This document shows, piece after piece, positions 46,487-57,188 of a stretch of DNA of 64,000 nucleotides. Both the position numbers and the translations under genes were made by a program. Within the stretch, counting starts at the first letter, position 1. Each line of letters opens with the position of its first letter. Origin of the DNA: Laguncularia racemosa (taxonomy: Eukaryota; Streptophyta; Magnoliopsida; Myrtales; Combretaceae); contig JBBMOL010000039.1 in NCBI GenBank assembly GCA_037954665.1, positions 3,286,001 to 3,350,000 of the forward strand. Reading direction: 5' to 3'. Below the pieces are notes generated by a model. That model was not told the origin of the DNA, searched no databases, and worked only from the letters and a program-made list of their open reading frames with translations.

Positions 46487-49396
46487 ACTTTAACTGCACA
46501 TCAATGCTTCTATTGTATCAGGATTTAGTTTGCTTCTATGTGAGTTAATTACTCGTCTATTAGTACTAAATGCAGAATCAGAAGCAACCGTAGACATAGG
46601 AATAGCCAACATATCTTTAGCTAGTTCTTGTAATGTAGGATATTTAATTCCATTTACTTTCCACCAGCTAAGAATATCAAAATCATCAGTCCAAGGTAAC
46701 ATAGTGTCTTTTAAATAGTGATCTAATTTTGACTTGACTTGGCCATTAGTATTAATAGTGCTCAAGAATTGCACCAACCTTGATTTTCTTGAAAAATCAA
46801 AAGGAACAGTTTGAGTAGTTGTTGAAGTGTTCCCAGAAGAACTACTACTATTATTTAAACCTTTAGAAAGTCGAGATCTCCCCCTTGATTAATATTCCTG
46901 AATTAACTCATAACAAATGATTCTAACATTTTGAATCTCTATAGATGCATTTACTCTATAAATAGAAGGAAACATAAAATCCATGGCCTTCATCTTAAAA
47001 CGTAGATCCAAAATAGTACAAACAACTATAATGATGTGTACATCATCCAATATTTTTCAAACTTATCAAACATTTTCCCCACCATCATTCTAGTATTCAT
47101 ATCTAAAGAGCCTTTCCATTCAACTAATGATTCTCTAATCTCAAAAACCCTTTCAAAATAATAATTTGCAATTGGATATTGGTTACCTCATAAAAGATCG
47201 CTAACTTCTGACAAATTACTTCTGCTACCTCCCAATCATCATCGGTGGGAAGACATTTATAATGTTTATCCATAAATTGAACTCTATAAAAAACTTCTTT
47301 GTATCCAATAGCTATCATCAACATGTTATATGTAGAGTTCCACCGAGTTTTGCAATCTAAGGCAAGCTTTCTATTATATGGAATATCTAATTGCTTACAT
47401 GTTTCTCTAAATTTCTAGACTCTTGATGGTGTCGTTGACTAAAATGCAACACTATCACTAACCTTCTTAGTCGCACTTTATATCACGGCCATACCCTCCT
47501 TCACAATTAAGTTTAAAAGATGTGCATAACAACATATGTGCAGGACCTTTCCCTGAAGAATTAACTCATCTCTTCTTAGTTTCATGGTCAAAGTTGTAAT
47601 CATTGCATCATTCATAGAACAATTATCTACAGTAATTGTAGATAATTTTTTATCTAATCCCTATCTCATCAACGAGTTAAACAAACAATCGGCAAGCACC
47701 TCATTTATGTGTGGTGTTCAAACATACAAAAAACTGCATGAAAATATAAAAAACCTCAATATAAGATAATTTTCCATTATTGATTATGAAATGATAATAT
47801 AAGTAAAGAATCTTACTCCATGAGTCGATTTTGAAGTCTTCAATTATGATTAATGAAGTGTGTTGTGACAGTCATGTACCCCTTTCTTTGATTTAATGTC
47901 CATAAATCCGTTGTTACTATAACTCGAGAATTTAGTGCTTTCAACAACACTCTCAATTTTTCCTTCTTCCCATTATAGATGTTCATGATTTCCTTTTTCA
48001 TGGTGTTCCGACTAACATACTTAAAAATTGGTTGCATACTTTCAACAAAATCCCTAAAATACTCATTCTCAACTATTGAAATGAGGTATTCATGAACAAT
48101 TATTACCTTTGTAAGTCTTTGCCTACAAATATCTTGACTGAAATTCCAATTTCCTATGTTCAAACAACTCTCATTCTCATTTTTTCGTTTCTCAATGGAT
48201 AGTAGGCATTGCCTTATGTCTTTCTACTTCTTCATTTGTGTACACTTCTCCAAATGATTACGCAGATGCTTAATTCCTTGTTTACTACCTGCTTTTAGTG
48301 TTTTGGAACAATGATTATAGATAGCAACATCCTCCCCATTAATCGCGATGTGCTCAAAACCAAGTTCAAGCACAATCAAATGGCTCAAAGAAAACAATCC
48401 TCAAGTCACAATCAAACCGGTTTAATCAACTAGGAAATTGCGTGACCCTAATGGAACTTTGATGAAATCCAATGGTTCAAAGATTCAATTAACTTCCACT
48501 AATGATTAATTTCACTAATCAACAATAAGATCAAGTGAATTTCACGTGAAATGGATGAAAAGAAAAGCACAAAACCGTGATGTACCCTCTTCCCACACAA
48601 ACTCAAATTCACGCCACCACTAAAGAGAATTCAATATCAAATGAACAATCAACCTTTACAAGATAATTGTCCACGAAATACAATCACAAATATGTCCAAG
48701 AAAGATTCAAATCTACCCTAGATATGACTCACTAGAGAAGAAATGAACAAACAACAAAGATGAAATCGATATGACTCAAAATTTCTCTTTGTCACACTCG
48801 CCACAATTCCAATTCTTGGGTTGAAATTGATAAGAGATTTTAAACTAAGGATAAACCCTAATTCCACACATGAAAGTGCTAAGTTTGTTCAGCAAAATAT
48901 GGCCTCCTCAAACCCTTTTAAGGTGGCTAGTCCTAAATGAAAATTATAAGGAAATGAAAGTGTCCAAAACCAAATACAATAAAAAATAGTTTATAAAACA
49001 ATTACAAAGTACAAAATATCATAAGTCTTCATGAACCAATGCCTCAGAATGGAAAACAATCGCAGCGAGTCTTTGATTGTCACCCTGAAAATGTTCTGTG
49101 TCCATCAACTATTGTAGGACATATTGGTATCTCATGGAGAATTATCATTGTACCTGTAAGATTATTCTCAAATATTTATTAGAAATAAAGACATAAAGTA
49201 AAATATGAGCGATTTGGATCATCATCCAAATCGAGTTCTGAAAATGTCGATGGTGCTAGAAATTTTCCCATCAAATCGTTTTTCTCACCATATCATTCCA
49301 TACAAGAGAAGTCAACTTACGTTTATTGGGATTATCACGTTGATTGGCATTGCTTCCTACTTGAGAACTTATTGTGCTTGTGGGATTTGTTGCTAG
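46487..49396 (-). pseudogene. hAT transposase, interrupted by a solo LTR
   Basis: From about 49390 the chain reads KRKLTSLVWNDMV, first part of a BED zinc finger. The solo LTR 48346-49273 then intervenes and the finger resumes: NGEDVAIYNHCSKTLKAGS and HLRNHLEKC (C-x2-C... H-x4-C order; one Cys position reads Asn-His). Next come FVESMQPIFKYVSRNTMKKE, VIVTTDLWTLNQRKGYMTVT (RNase H-like fold with the DxW segment) and ICQKLAIFYEVT. Last is the dimerisation domain FDILSWWKVNG, YPTLQELAKDMLAIPMSTV, FSTNRRVI and PDTIEALMC (46720-46493). RICESLEEPER/ZBED type. Several stops, so no active enzyme. Confidence 0.88.
48346..49273 (-). mobile_element. solo LTR of family A type, inside the hAT zinc finger
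   Basis: Plus-strand start CGATGTGC (TGATGTGC in the other copies) and end TTCCCATCA. Exact duplication AATCG (48341-48345, 49274-49278). 928 bp. The right half is strongly diverged from A1, and the palindromic TATA segment is deleted around 48915. The BED zinc-finger reading is continuous across the two flanks, which confirms the limits. Confidence 0.83.
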
Positions 49397-50179
49397 TGCT
49401 TCTGTTTTTTATCTGACTAATGGTAATGGACCTTCATCTTCCTCAACATCAACGGGCATATCAAATTCGTACATTTCTATATTATATAAAAGTAAACAAA
49501 AATGAAATTCATCAACTTATCTATAGAAATCATAGAAAATATGTAAACTAAGGTGAACTTCAATTCTTGTATTACAAATTCAACGGCATAAGAAATGGAT
49601 GGATAATTATGAGGTATAATTCAAGAAGTACAAAATCCATTATCTATGACTGTCACATATTAAATATATTTTAACACAAAAATATTTGATGGTTTGATGA
49701 GATTGAACATAGGGGAGCATGTACTAGATTGTATCAATTAGGGTAGGGACCAAACTGATTATATTATGCACTAAACCATACCAAGAAAAACAAAAACAAA
49801 AAGCTTTTCGGTTAGGTTCCATAAACACCCTTGCTAGAGCAAATTTCAAGTCACCTCACCGTAAAAACCAAATTCAATTTAGAATGAAGCTTATAGTTTA
49901 TCACAATCTAAATTGTAAATAGAACCGATCCCTAATTGACCCCTATTAATATTGCAACAAAAGACAAACACCAGACTCAAAATCTATATCACTTGCTAGA
50001 CTTTCCACACAAAAAAATCATTATTGACTTATTGCACCACATACTCAACACACATCCTTACATGAACACACATGCCCATATATGCAAATAAACCACAAAA
50101 TAGACCACAACTTATGAACAACTTACCTCTCTACATGCGAATTACGAGTGCGATGGTAGCCACAACAGACGATAGATGA
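49397..50179. other. hAT 5' non-coding part
   Basis: AT-rich; a plausible splice donor of the hAT 5' leader exon is at about 50125 on the minus strand (GAGAGGTAAGTTG). No protein recognised. Confidence 0.45.
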
Positions 50180-50470
50180 TCTCAAGATGATGCGTATGCC
50201 AATGCGTGCACGTGCAACAGTGGTCGCAACGGATGACAGACAAGAAATGAGATCAAGACAATGCGTACGCTAGTGCGTGCAAGTGCGGCGATAGTTAGTG
50301 CAGACGATAGACGGTAGATGGGATTGAGAGTCGAATCAATCCGTGAGACGTTGCGTACGAGTGCGATGGTGGTCGATGCATGCAACTGTACGATAGACGA
50401 TAGAAGACAGATGAGAACGAGATCGATGATAGAAGATAGATGAGAACGAGATCGAGCTAATGCGTGTAAT
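50180..50470. repeat. GC-richer degenerate repeats in the hAT leader
   Basis: Repeated words GATGCGTRTGCCAGTGCGTGC, GATAGACGATAGAAGA and GATGAGAACGAGATCGA recur with a loose spacing of about 40-90 bases. The base composition is clearly higher in GC and CpG than the flanks. The frame 50182-50520 arises from this repeat and is not a gene. Confidence 0.65.
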
Positions 50471-51032
50471 GGGCAACAGCAACTTACATAGGAGGTAGGC
50501 GACGATGAGAATAAGATCAAGTTCGAGCTAGACCTAGGGTTTCTATAGTAGCTTCTTGATTTTTCTTTTTCATCAAAAGTGTGTGTTTGCGTGAGGTATA
50601 AGACTAAGACTAAAATTTCGAGTGGAAGTGGACTGTGAGTCTGGAGTGGTCTAAGTGGACTGTAGACGTTAGGATGTAGGTGTCTCTGTGTGTATTTTTA
50701 TTTTTTTTCTTTTAACCTCTTTAAAATTTCCTTTTTAATATTGGCATAAGCAATGCAATAGTGGGCAAAGCCATCCTAATTTTTTTTTAAAAATTATTAA
50801 ATATATAATAATATTTATTAACTAAATTATATAATATATATATATATCTATGTTAACAGGTTTTGGTTCCCAACAGGTTTAACATTTGTCCTATTACCCT
50901 TCCCAAACCCTACAGGGTTTTTAAAAAGAAACCCATAACTTGTCCCAAACCTTATAAGGTAGTAGCCTATAGGGTTTTTAGTAAGACGGGTGGGTTAGGA
51001 ACCCAACAAAACCCGTCCTGCTGACATCCCTA
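50471..51032 (-). repeat. hAT 5' subterminal region, copy of 41778-42368
   Basis: Reverse complement aligns with the hAT fragment in the CACTA element, including TTTTGATGAAAAAGAAAAAT and the CCCTATAGG / AACCCGT words near the tip. Confidence 0.8.
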
Positions 51033-51040
51033 GAATGAGC

Positions 51041-51345
51041 TCGATGAATGGCATGCCATGGAATATGAAAACTCTAAGCTTTATAAGGAGAGAACCATGA
51101 AGTACCATAACTAAAGGATTAAGTAGGGGAGACAATTTAACAAAGGTGATCATGTTTTTCTATATAACTTACGTTTATGGTTGTTTCCAGAAAAACTGAA
51201 ATCACATTGGTTTGGGCCCTTCGCGGTTACTCATATCTTACCCTATGAGACAATTGAAATCACACATCTAGAGAAAGGTATGTTTAAGTTTAATGGTCAA
51301 CAATTAAAGCTATACTTTGGAGGAGAAGAATTTGTCTCAAATGAT
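51041..51345 (+). pseudogene. Athila integrase C-terminus
   Basis: Resumes in register after the hAT: AMEYENSKLYKERTMKYH, then FNKGDHVFLYNLRLWLFPEK, LKSHWFGPFAVTHILPY and FKFNGQQLKLYFGGE. This is the usual end of Athila Pol, with the SH3-like DNA-binding barrel. Two stops in the first half. A TAA-type end is close to 51350. Confidence 0.87.
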
Positions 51346-52655
51346 AAGTAAGGCCTTCATCTTAACCAAATTCTTAGTGCATAGGTAAGAAAAATCGTCA
51401 AGCTAACGACATTAAACAAAAGAACTTTTTAGGAGGCAACCTAAATTTAATTCTTCAAGTAAGTTTTCCTTAGTTTCTTATTGTTTATTAGGTTTATTTT
51501 TCATTTCTTTCATTTGTCCTTTAGTTTTATTTTTTTTTAAGCAAGCCATCAAGTCTATGTATTTGACACAACCGCCAACATGCTCGTGCCATAGGACGAG
51601 TCAAATCTACATCGTTCTTTAGATGTCACAAGACCAATAGACACAAGCATGTCGAGGTCATGTTAAAAATCAAGTAAAAATTTTTTATCATACAAAAAGT
51701 TACATGACCTTTTGACATGGTCATGTTTAAGTCATGTCTAATGGTGTTTTGAATAAAAATTTTCATAGAAAGGTACACAACCATTAGACATAACCATCTT
51801 ACAATCATGTTTAAATATCCAAAGTATTAAAATTTTCATAGAAAAGTCTACAACCATTTGACACGTTTGTGTCATGGTCATGTCAAAATATCTAAAGAAT
51901 GTCTATTCTCACAAAAAGATACACGATCCTTAAACATGATCATGTCTAAAATGTGTTAACCTTTAATAAGGAATTTTTAAGTTTTGGGCATAGATACGGG
52001 TGCAACATGCCCATGTTAACCTAACATGTCAACCTCTATATAAAAGGGTTTGACATGATACAGTAATCACAATTCACACACACAGCCCTTTTCTTCAAAC
52101 AAGAGCATGAACACACAAGGCATAGTACATACACTCCTAATCGGATTCCACACATTTCTTCTTTCCTTCATCCACTTCGATTGAAATTAAGGTATGCTTC
52201 AAGTTTACTCACTTTAAGTTTAATTTTAACTCTTTTTCATGATATATTTCTGCATTGCCCTAGGTTTAGGTTTTTCAAGCTCCATTTCAATTTTTTTTTT
52301 TTTTGGTAATTAGGGATGATTTTGAATTTTTTTGCATTGGTACCTACATTAGAAACTAGTAATGTCATAGCATGAATAGGCTAGATTCAAAGAAATCACA
52401 TATTGAATTTTGCAACTAGACACGGGATAGACATGACCATGTCTATTCCTAGCTAAGTCATGTCTATGCTTATGCTTTTGATTTTTTGGTAAAAACATTG
52501 TGTGTTTCCATCCCTTTCCATCATACAATGCTCATAAATAATAATTGAAAACATGTATGAAGATTTTGGTACATTTAGGAAGATTTAATTTTTCTTTTCA
52601 AGGAAGGGAGCATAAGGTCATAAATCATACACACCAATGGAGAATGATGCATAGG
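51346..52655 (+). other. Athila region between Pol and the downstream ORF, with promoter-like segment
   Basis: Begins with the conserved Athila post-Pol words (TAACGACATTAAACAA and GGAGGCAACC at 51398-51441). At 51560-52000 it has a diverged array of CATGGTCATGT / ACACGATC-like half palindromes. A TATA-like TCTATATAAAAGG follows at 52035-52047, then a CA-rich leader and a possible donor AAGGTATGC near 52190. A family A element begins at 52656; the sequence resumes at 57189. Confidence 0.55.
52035..52047 (+). promoter_or_regulatory. TATA-like box upstream of the Athila 3' ORF
   Basis: TCTATATAAAAGG, about 30 bases before GATACAGTAATCACAATTC. The array-plus-TATA layout repeats the one in the 5' LTR at 20495-20770, although the sequences are not copies. 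Confidence 0.4.
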
Positions 52656-53691
52656 TGATAGGAATAAAAATCTGACAAGACCTATCATTGGGGCAAGAAC
52701 TAAAGGATTTCAAATCTTGGCGATGAGGGCCCATTTTGAGCAGATCGACCCTGGAATTATTTATATATTAACCTCTTTTCTATTATTCTTGTATTGTGTT
52801 TTCCAACAGGCACACTTATCATATTCTATAGGGCAATGGACAAACTTCCTCAAACTCAGCTTGTGGGTTATCCATAGACCGACCTGAACCGGCGATGAGT
52901 TGGGCCGATGGATCCTATAGAAGACCGGCATCATGAAGACAATTTCTTTTATATATTTCTTCTTTTATGAACTATTTTAGTTGTATTTTGGTTTTGGGAC
53001 ACTTTTATTTCCTTGTAATTTTCATTTATTTTTTGCTACCTTAAAAGTGGCAAACTTGTAATTTTGAGTACTTTTTAACCCTAGGAGTAGCAAGTATAAA
53101 TACTTGCTTAAGAGAGGGTTTGAGGGGACTTAATTTTGTAGAACAAACACTTCACATTTCGTGAGAGGGCTTAGGGTTTTCCTAATTCCAAATTCTCTTA
53201 TCAATTTCAATCCCAAGAAGTTGAAATTGTGGCGAGTGCAACAAGGAGAAATCGTGAGTAATATCGATTCATCTTTGTTGTTGTTCATTTCTTCTCTAGT
53301 GAGTCATATATAGGGTTGATTTGGATGTTCTTGGACTTGTTTTAATTTGAAATTCGTGATCAATAGCTTGTTATAGGATTGATTATGTTGATATATGATA
53401 TCATTCTCTTTATTGTGGCGTGAATTGGATGGTTGAAGGAAGGGTTGGAATTTGCGGTTTGACCCATTTGATTTCTTGATTTGATTCACGTGGGTTTCAA
53501 TTCTAATTGTTATTATTTGATGAAGATTACTTCTTTGGATTGATAATAGCAATTAGAGCTCTTTGGATTTCATTCCATTGCCTTAGGATTTCTGTATTTA
53601 CCTAGTCAAGTGAACCGGTTTTATGTTTTGTGAATTAAGGTGTTTTCCTTGATTCTTTTGATTGTGCTTAAACTTGGAATTAGGCACATCA
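52656..53691 (+). repeat. family A 5' LTR
   Basis: TGATAGGAATAAAAATC to TTAGGCACATCA. Carries the palindromic TATA segment at 53090-53107. Same family as the solo LTRs at 3487, 18745, 35652 and 48346. Confidence 0.92.
53090..53107 (+). promoter_or_regulatory. TATA box inside a palindrome
   Basis: GCAAGTATAAATACTTGC: arms GCAAGTA and TACTTGC around TAAA, so the TATA core sits at the dyad. Conserved at 4071-4088, 19337-19354 and 56582-56599. Confidence 0.6.
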
Positions 53692-53696
53692 TATTT

Positions 53697-53708
53697 TGGT
53701 ATCAGAGC
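53697..53708 (+). other. primer binding site (initiator tRNA-Met)
   Basis: TGGTATCAGAGC, 5 bases after the LTR end. Confidence 0.9.
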
Positions 53709-54819
53709 ATATGTTGAGAGAAGGGAATTGGTTTTGTTTGATTTCGTGGAGTTAATCATCCATTATAGTTGATTTAGTGAAACCGCAAATTATGTTGTTG
53801 TTGTGGATTTGAGCTTGCAAAATTACCTTGTCTTGGAGTTTATTTTGCTGTTTGTTGGAGTTGGTTTGGGAAGGTTGTTGCACCATTTTGTGATCACTAA
53901 TTTTCGTGGAAGGGTAGAAGTATCAAGTGTTGTTCAATTCAACAATTTTTGGAACTTGCAAAACTTACCAAAATCCTTGCCGTGGCTTGTTGTAGCGTGG
54001 AGGAGGAAGTGTAGCTTGTTGTTTTGATTTCCATTGTGTAATTGTGAATTAGAGGAGTATAATTTGCAGATTGCATTGAGTTTTAATTAGTAAGGAATTG
54101 TTTGAATTCAAACATATGCAATTAAGTTGTGGGAGTTAATGATTGCTATTTGAATTTAAATTCATTACTTACCAATTGAAGAAGGCTTGCGATTAGTGAA
54201 TTGGTTTGAATTTCAAATTTGAGTTGCTGCCCATTTTGTTTTAAAGTTGTGGTTAGAACTTGTGGAAAGTGGAGTACATCTTGTTAATATTGCCGTGGAA
54301 GTAGAGTGTATTTGTTGTTGTAGTCATTTGTTATCATTGTCGTGGAAGTGGAGTGCATTTTGTGTTGTTGCCATGGAGTTATTGGTGGAGTGAGTGCAAC
54401 GTGATTAGGTGTGTGTGGTGGTGCAAATTTGTGGAGTTTTGTGTAGTGTAAGGTGCTGCACATCAAGATCAATTGTAGGTGTGAAACCGTGGCAAGAAAG
54501 GAAAATTGAAGTAGTAGAATTTGAATTAAAAATAAAAACATTAAAGTGTGAAAGTAATTGAACTTATTACTTCAACACTTGTTAGTTGAATTCAATATCT
54601 TAACTACTTGGAAGTATTTACTTGTGCTTCAATTATTCTAATATACTTGAAGTGATAAGAAGTATTTATTGCATTGGTGACTTGTTGCACCGTAGGTGTA
54701 TAAGTGTGTGTGTGGTTATCCAAACTTGTTATTGTGACGTGGTGAAGTGAAGGGAGTGTGTTACAAATTTTTTTTTTTTGAGATTACATTTGTACTTCAG
54801 ATAAATCGCATCCACAAAC
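53709..54819 (+). other. long leader of the gag-only element
   Basis: About 1.1 kb without a recognisable protein. Contains the repeated phrase GTCGTGGAAGTGGAGTGCATTTTG-like (split copies near 54240-54380) and T-rich ends. Probably untranslated leader that carries packaging signals, by analogy with other LTR elements. Confidence 0.45.
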
Positions 54820-56358
54820 ATGTCATATGATAGTGTGAATGGAGACATTGGCAATGAGGCCAATAACCAAGTGGGTGGCAGATTAGGTCGTCGAAATACA
54901 AGTGGAAGAACTCTAGATGAGCAACTTCAGGACCTTACCACAATTGTTGCTACATTGGCAACAAGAATTGATAGGATGACATTACCACCACCACCTGTGG
55001 TAAACCTTCAAGCATCACCTAGAGTAAAAGGAGATTATCATGCTCTTAGGGAAGGTAAAGATGATAATTTTGGGGTTAATCCATACTCGGATAGGGAATT
55101 CAGACCACCTCGAGGACTAGAGTGTGTGAAGCTATAGATGCCTTCATTTGATGGTAGGGGTTCCGCCGATGATTACCTAGACTAGGAAGACCAAGTTGAG
55201 GGTCTTTTCAAGTGTTATGAGATTGATGAAGACTCTAGGGTACACCTTGTAGCTGTAGAGTTCACAGGGTATGCCACTTTGTGGTGGAGAAATATGGTGA
55301 TCAGTAGGCGAAGGGATAGAGAGACCGAAATACACACTTGGAGAGACATGAAACGAGTTTTGAGGAATAGGTTTGTACCGAAACACTACGGGCATGAGTT
55401 ATTTATGCATCTCTAGACACTGAGACAGGGGGGTAAAACAGTGCATGACTATGCACAGGAGTTTGAGACACTAGTGATCAAATGTAGATCAGTTGAACCT
55501 CCTGAACAAACCCTAGCACGTTTTGTATCTGGGTTGAAGTATGAGATAGCTTGTGTAGTTGAGCTTCAGAGATATAGTACACTTGATGAGGTTATACAAT
55601 TAGCCTTGAAAGTGGAAAGACAGAGACAATCCTATTCATTCCAGGATACTAGGAGCAGACTACCAAGGAACCAAACTGTTCAGGATCAGTTATGTTCTCC
55701 TTTAGAGATACTAGTAGTTCACAAGCAGTTGAGTAAACCATTGGAGTATTATGAGGAATAGAGTCGGATGAGTTTATCATTAGAGGGCCAGAATGTACAG
55801 AGACAGTTGTGTTCACCTTCAGAGGTCTCAGAGGATAATGAGCACTTGGTCCAACCATTAAAAGACCATGAGGATCAGTGACATACAGAAGAGTTAGAAA
55901 AGGAGGATACAATATCAGTGAAATGGGTTGAAATAGGGGACACCTCAGTGGATAATGGGTCATTATTTGTGTTGCAAATGAGATACATCCTAGAAATGGA
56001 GGAGAGAAGACAATCACCACCTGTAGTATTTCAAATATTGGGATTCTGTAGAGATACTTCTTCAGATGGATTACTAGGAGAAAACAAAGTCTCCATTGCA
56101 TTTGATCTACCATATTTGAGGACAAATCTTTTTGAGGCCCGAGGAGATGATAGGAATAAAAATCCGACAAGACCTATCATTGGGGCAAGAACTAAAGGAT
56201 TTCAAATCTTGTCGATGAGGGCCCATTTTGAGCAGATCGACCCTAGAATTATTTATATATTAACCTCTTTTCTATTATTCTTGTATTGTGTTTTCCAACA
56301 GGAACACTTATCATATTCTATAGGGCAATGGACAAACTCCCTCAGACTCAGCTTGTAG
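54820..56358 (+). pseudogene. Gag fused in frame to a Pol/LTR-encoded tail
   Basis: One frame of 513 codons from ATG 54820, with stops at 55135, 55183, 55414, 55759 (all TAG) and 55879 (TGA). Residues 1-105: polar N-terminus with DEQLQDLTTIVATLATRIDR (coiled coil). Residues about 106-270: Retrotrans_gag domain (MPSFDGRGSADDYLD, FTGYATLWWRNM, KRVLRNRFVPKHYGHEL, TLRQGGKTVHDYAQEFE, FVSGLKYEIACVVELQRY). Then a linker with two imperfect repeats around QLCSP. Then KVSIAFDLPYLRTNLFEARG, matching the end of integrase in element B (DLRTNPF). From codon 443 the 3' LTR encodes RPIIGARTKGFQILSMRAHF. No zinc knuckle seen. The tail fits the place of the CRM-type CR motif; similarity is modest except in copy A'. 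Confidence 0.75.
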
Positions 56359-57183
56359 GTTATCCATTGACCGACCTGAACCGGCGATGAGTTGGGCCGA
56401 TGGATCCTATAGAAGACTGACATCATGAAGACCATTTCTTTTATATATTTCTTCTTTTATGAACTATTTTAGTTGTATTTTTGTTTTGGGACACTTTTAT
56501 TTCCTTGTAATTTTCATTTAGGGTTAGCTACCTTAAAAGTGGCAAACTTGTAATTTTGAGCACTTTTTAACTCTAAGAGTAGCAAGTATAAATACTTGCT
56601 TAAGAGAGGGTTTGAGGGGACTTAATTTTGCAGAACAAACACTTCACATTTCATGAGAGAGTTTAGGATTTTCCTAATTCCAAATTCTCTTATCAATTTC
56701 AATCCCAAGAAGTTGAAATTGTGGCGAGTACAACAAGGAGAAATCGTGAGTAATATCAATTCATCTTTGTTGTTGTTCATTTCTTCTCTAGTGAGTCATA
56801 TTTAGGGTAGATTTGGATGTTCTTGGACTTGTTTTAATTTGAAATTCGTGATCAATAGCTTGTCATAGGATTGATTATGTTGATATATGATATCATTCTC
56901 TTTATTGTAGCGTGAATTGGATGGTTGAAGGAAGGGTTGGAATTTGCGGTTTGACCCATTTGATTTCTTGATTTGATTTACGTGGGTTTCAATTAGAATT
57001 GTTATTATTTGATGAAGATTACTTCTTTGGATTGATAATAGCAATTAGAGCTCTTTGGATTTCATTCCATTGCCTTAGGATTTCCGCATTTACCTAGTCA
57101 AGTGAACCGGTTTTATGTTTTGTGAATTAAGGTGTTTTCCTTGATTCTTTTGATTGTGCTTAAGCTTGGAATTAGGCACATCA
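56148..57183 (+). repeat. family A 3' LTR
   Basis: 1036 bp. Preceded by a weak polypurine tract (GAGGCCCGAGGAGA). The first 211 bases continue the Gag-tail reading frame. TATA palindrome at 56582-56599. Confidence 0.92.
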
Positions 57184-57188
57184 ATAGG

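Larger units (their letters stand above)
45783..51032 (-). mobile_element. hAT transposon, 5250 bp including a solo LTR
   Basis: Ends TAGCGATGT (left, plus strand) and TAGGGATGT (right, minus strand) are short inverted repeats. An exact 8-bp duplication GAATGAGC (45775-45782, 51033-51040), the length hAT elements make, flanks it. The transposase reads leftwards with a BED zinc finger and a hAT dimerisation domain. The subterminal zones on both sides are rich in CCCTATAGGGTTT-like words. It sits in the Athila integrase, whose sequence resumes at 51041. Confidence 0.92.
52656..57183 (+). mobile_element. family A gag-only LTR retrotransposon (non-autonomous)
   Basis: Two LTRs of 1036 bp each (52656-53691, 56148-57183), TG..CA ends and the exact duplication ATAGG (52651-52655, 57184-57188). 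Initiator-Met primer site follows the 5' LTR. The 2456-bp interior encodes only Gag plus a short residue of the Pol C-terminus in the same frame. There is no protease, reverse transcriptase, RNase H or integrase. This is the layout described for plant TR-GAG elements. The LTRs differ by about a dozen bases in their first 290, so the insertion is not recent. Confidence 0.9.

Noticed and set aside
48346..49057. Alternative right end of the solo LTR at 49057, with an AATCGC repeat on both sides
   Set aside because: The hAT zinc-finger reading shows that LTR sequence continues to 49273, where the exact TSD AATCG and a canonical TGATGGG terminus are found. The repeat at 49058 is a coincidence.
50182..50520. 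112-residue Ser/Ile/Leu-rich open frame
   Set aside because: Lies in the GC-richer repeat of the hAT leader and has no domain or conserved start.
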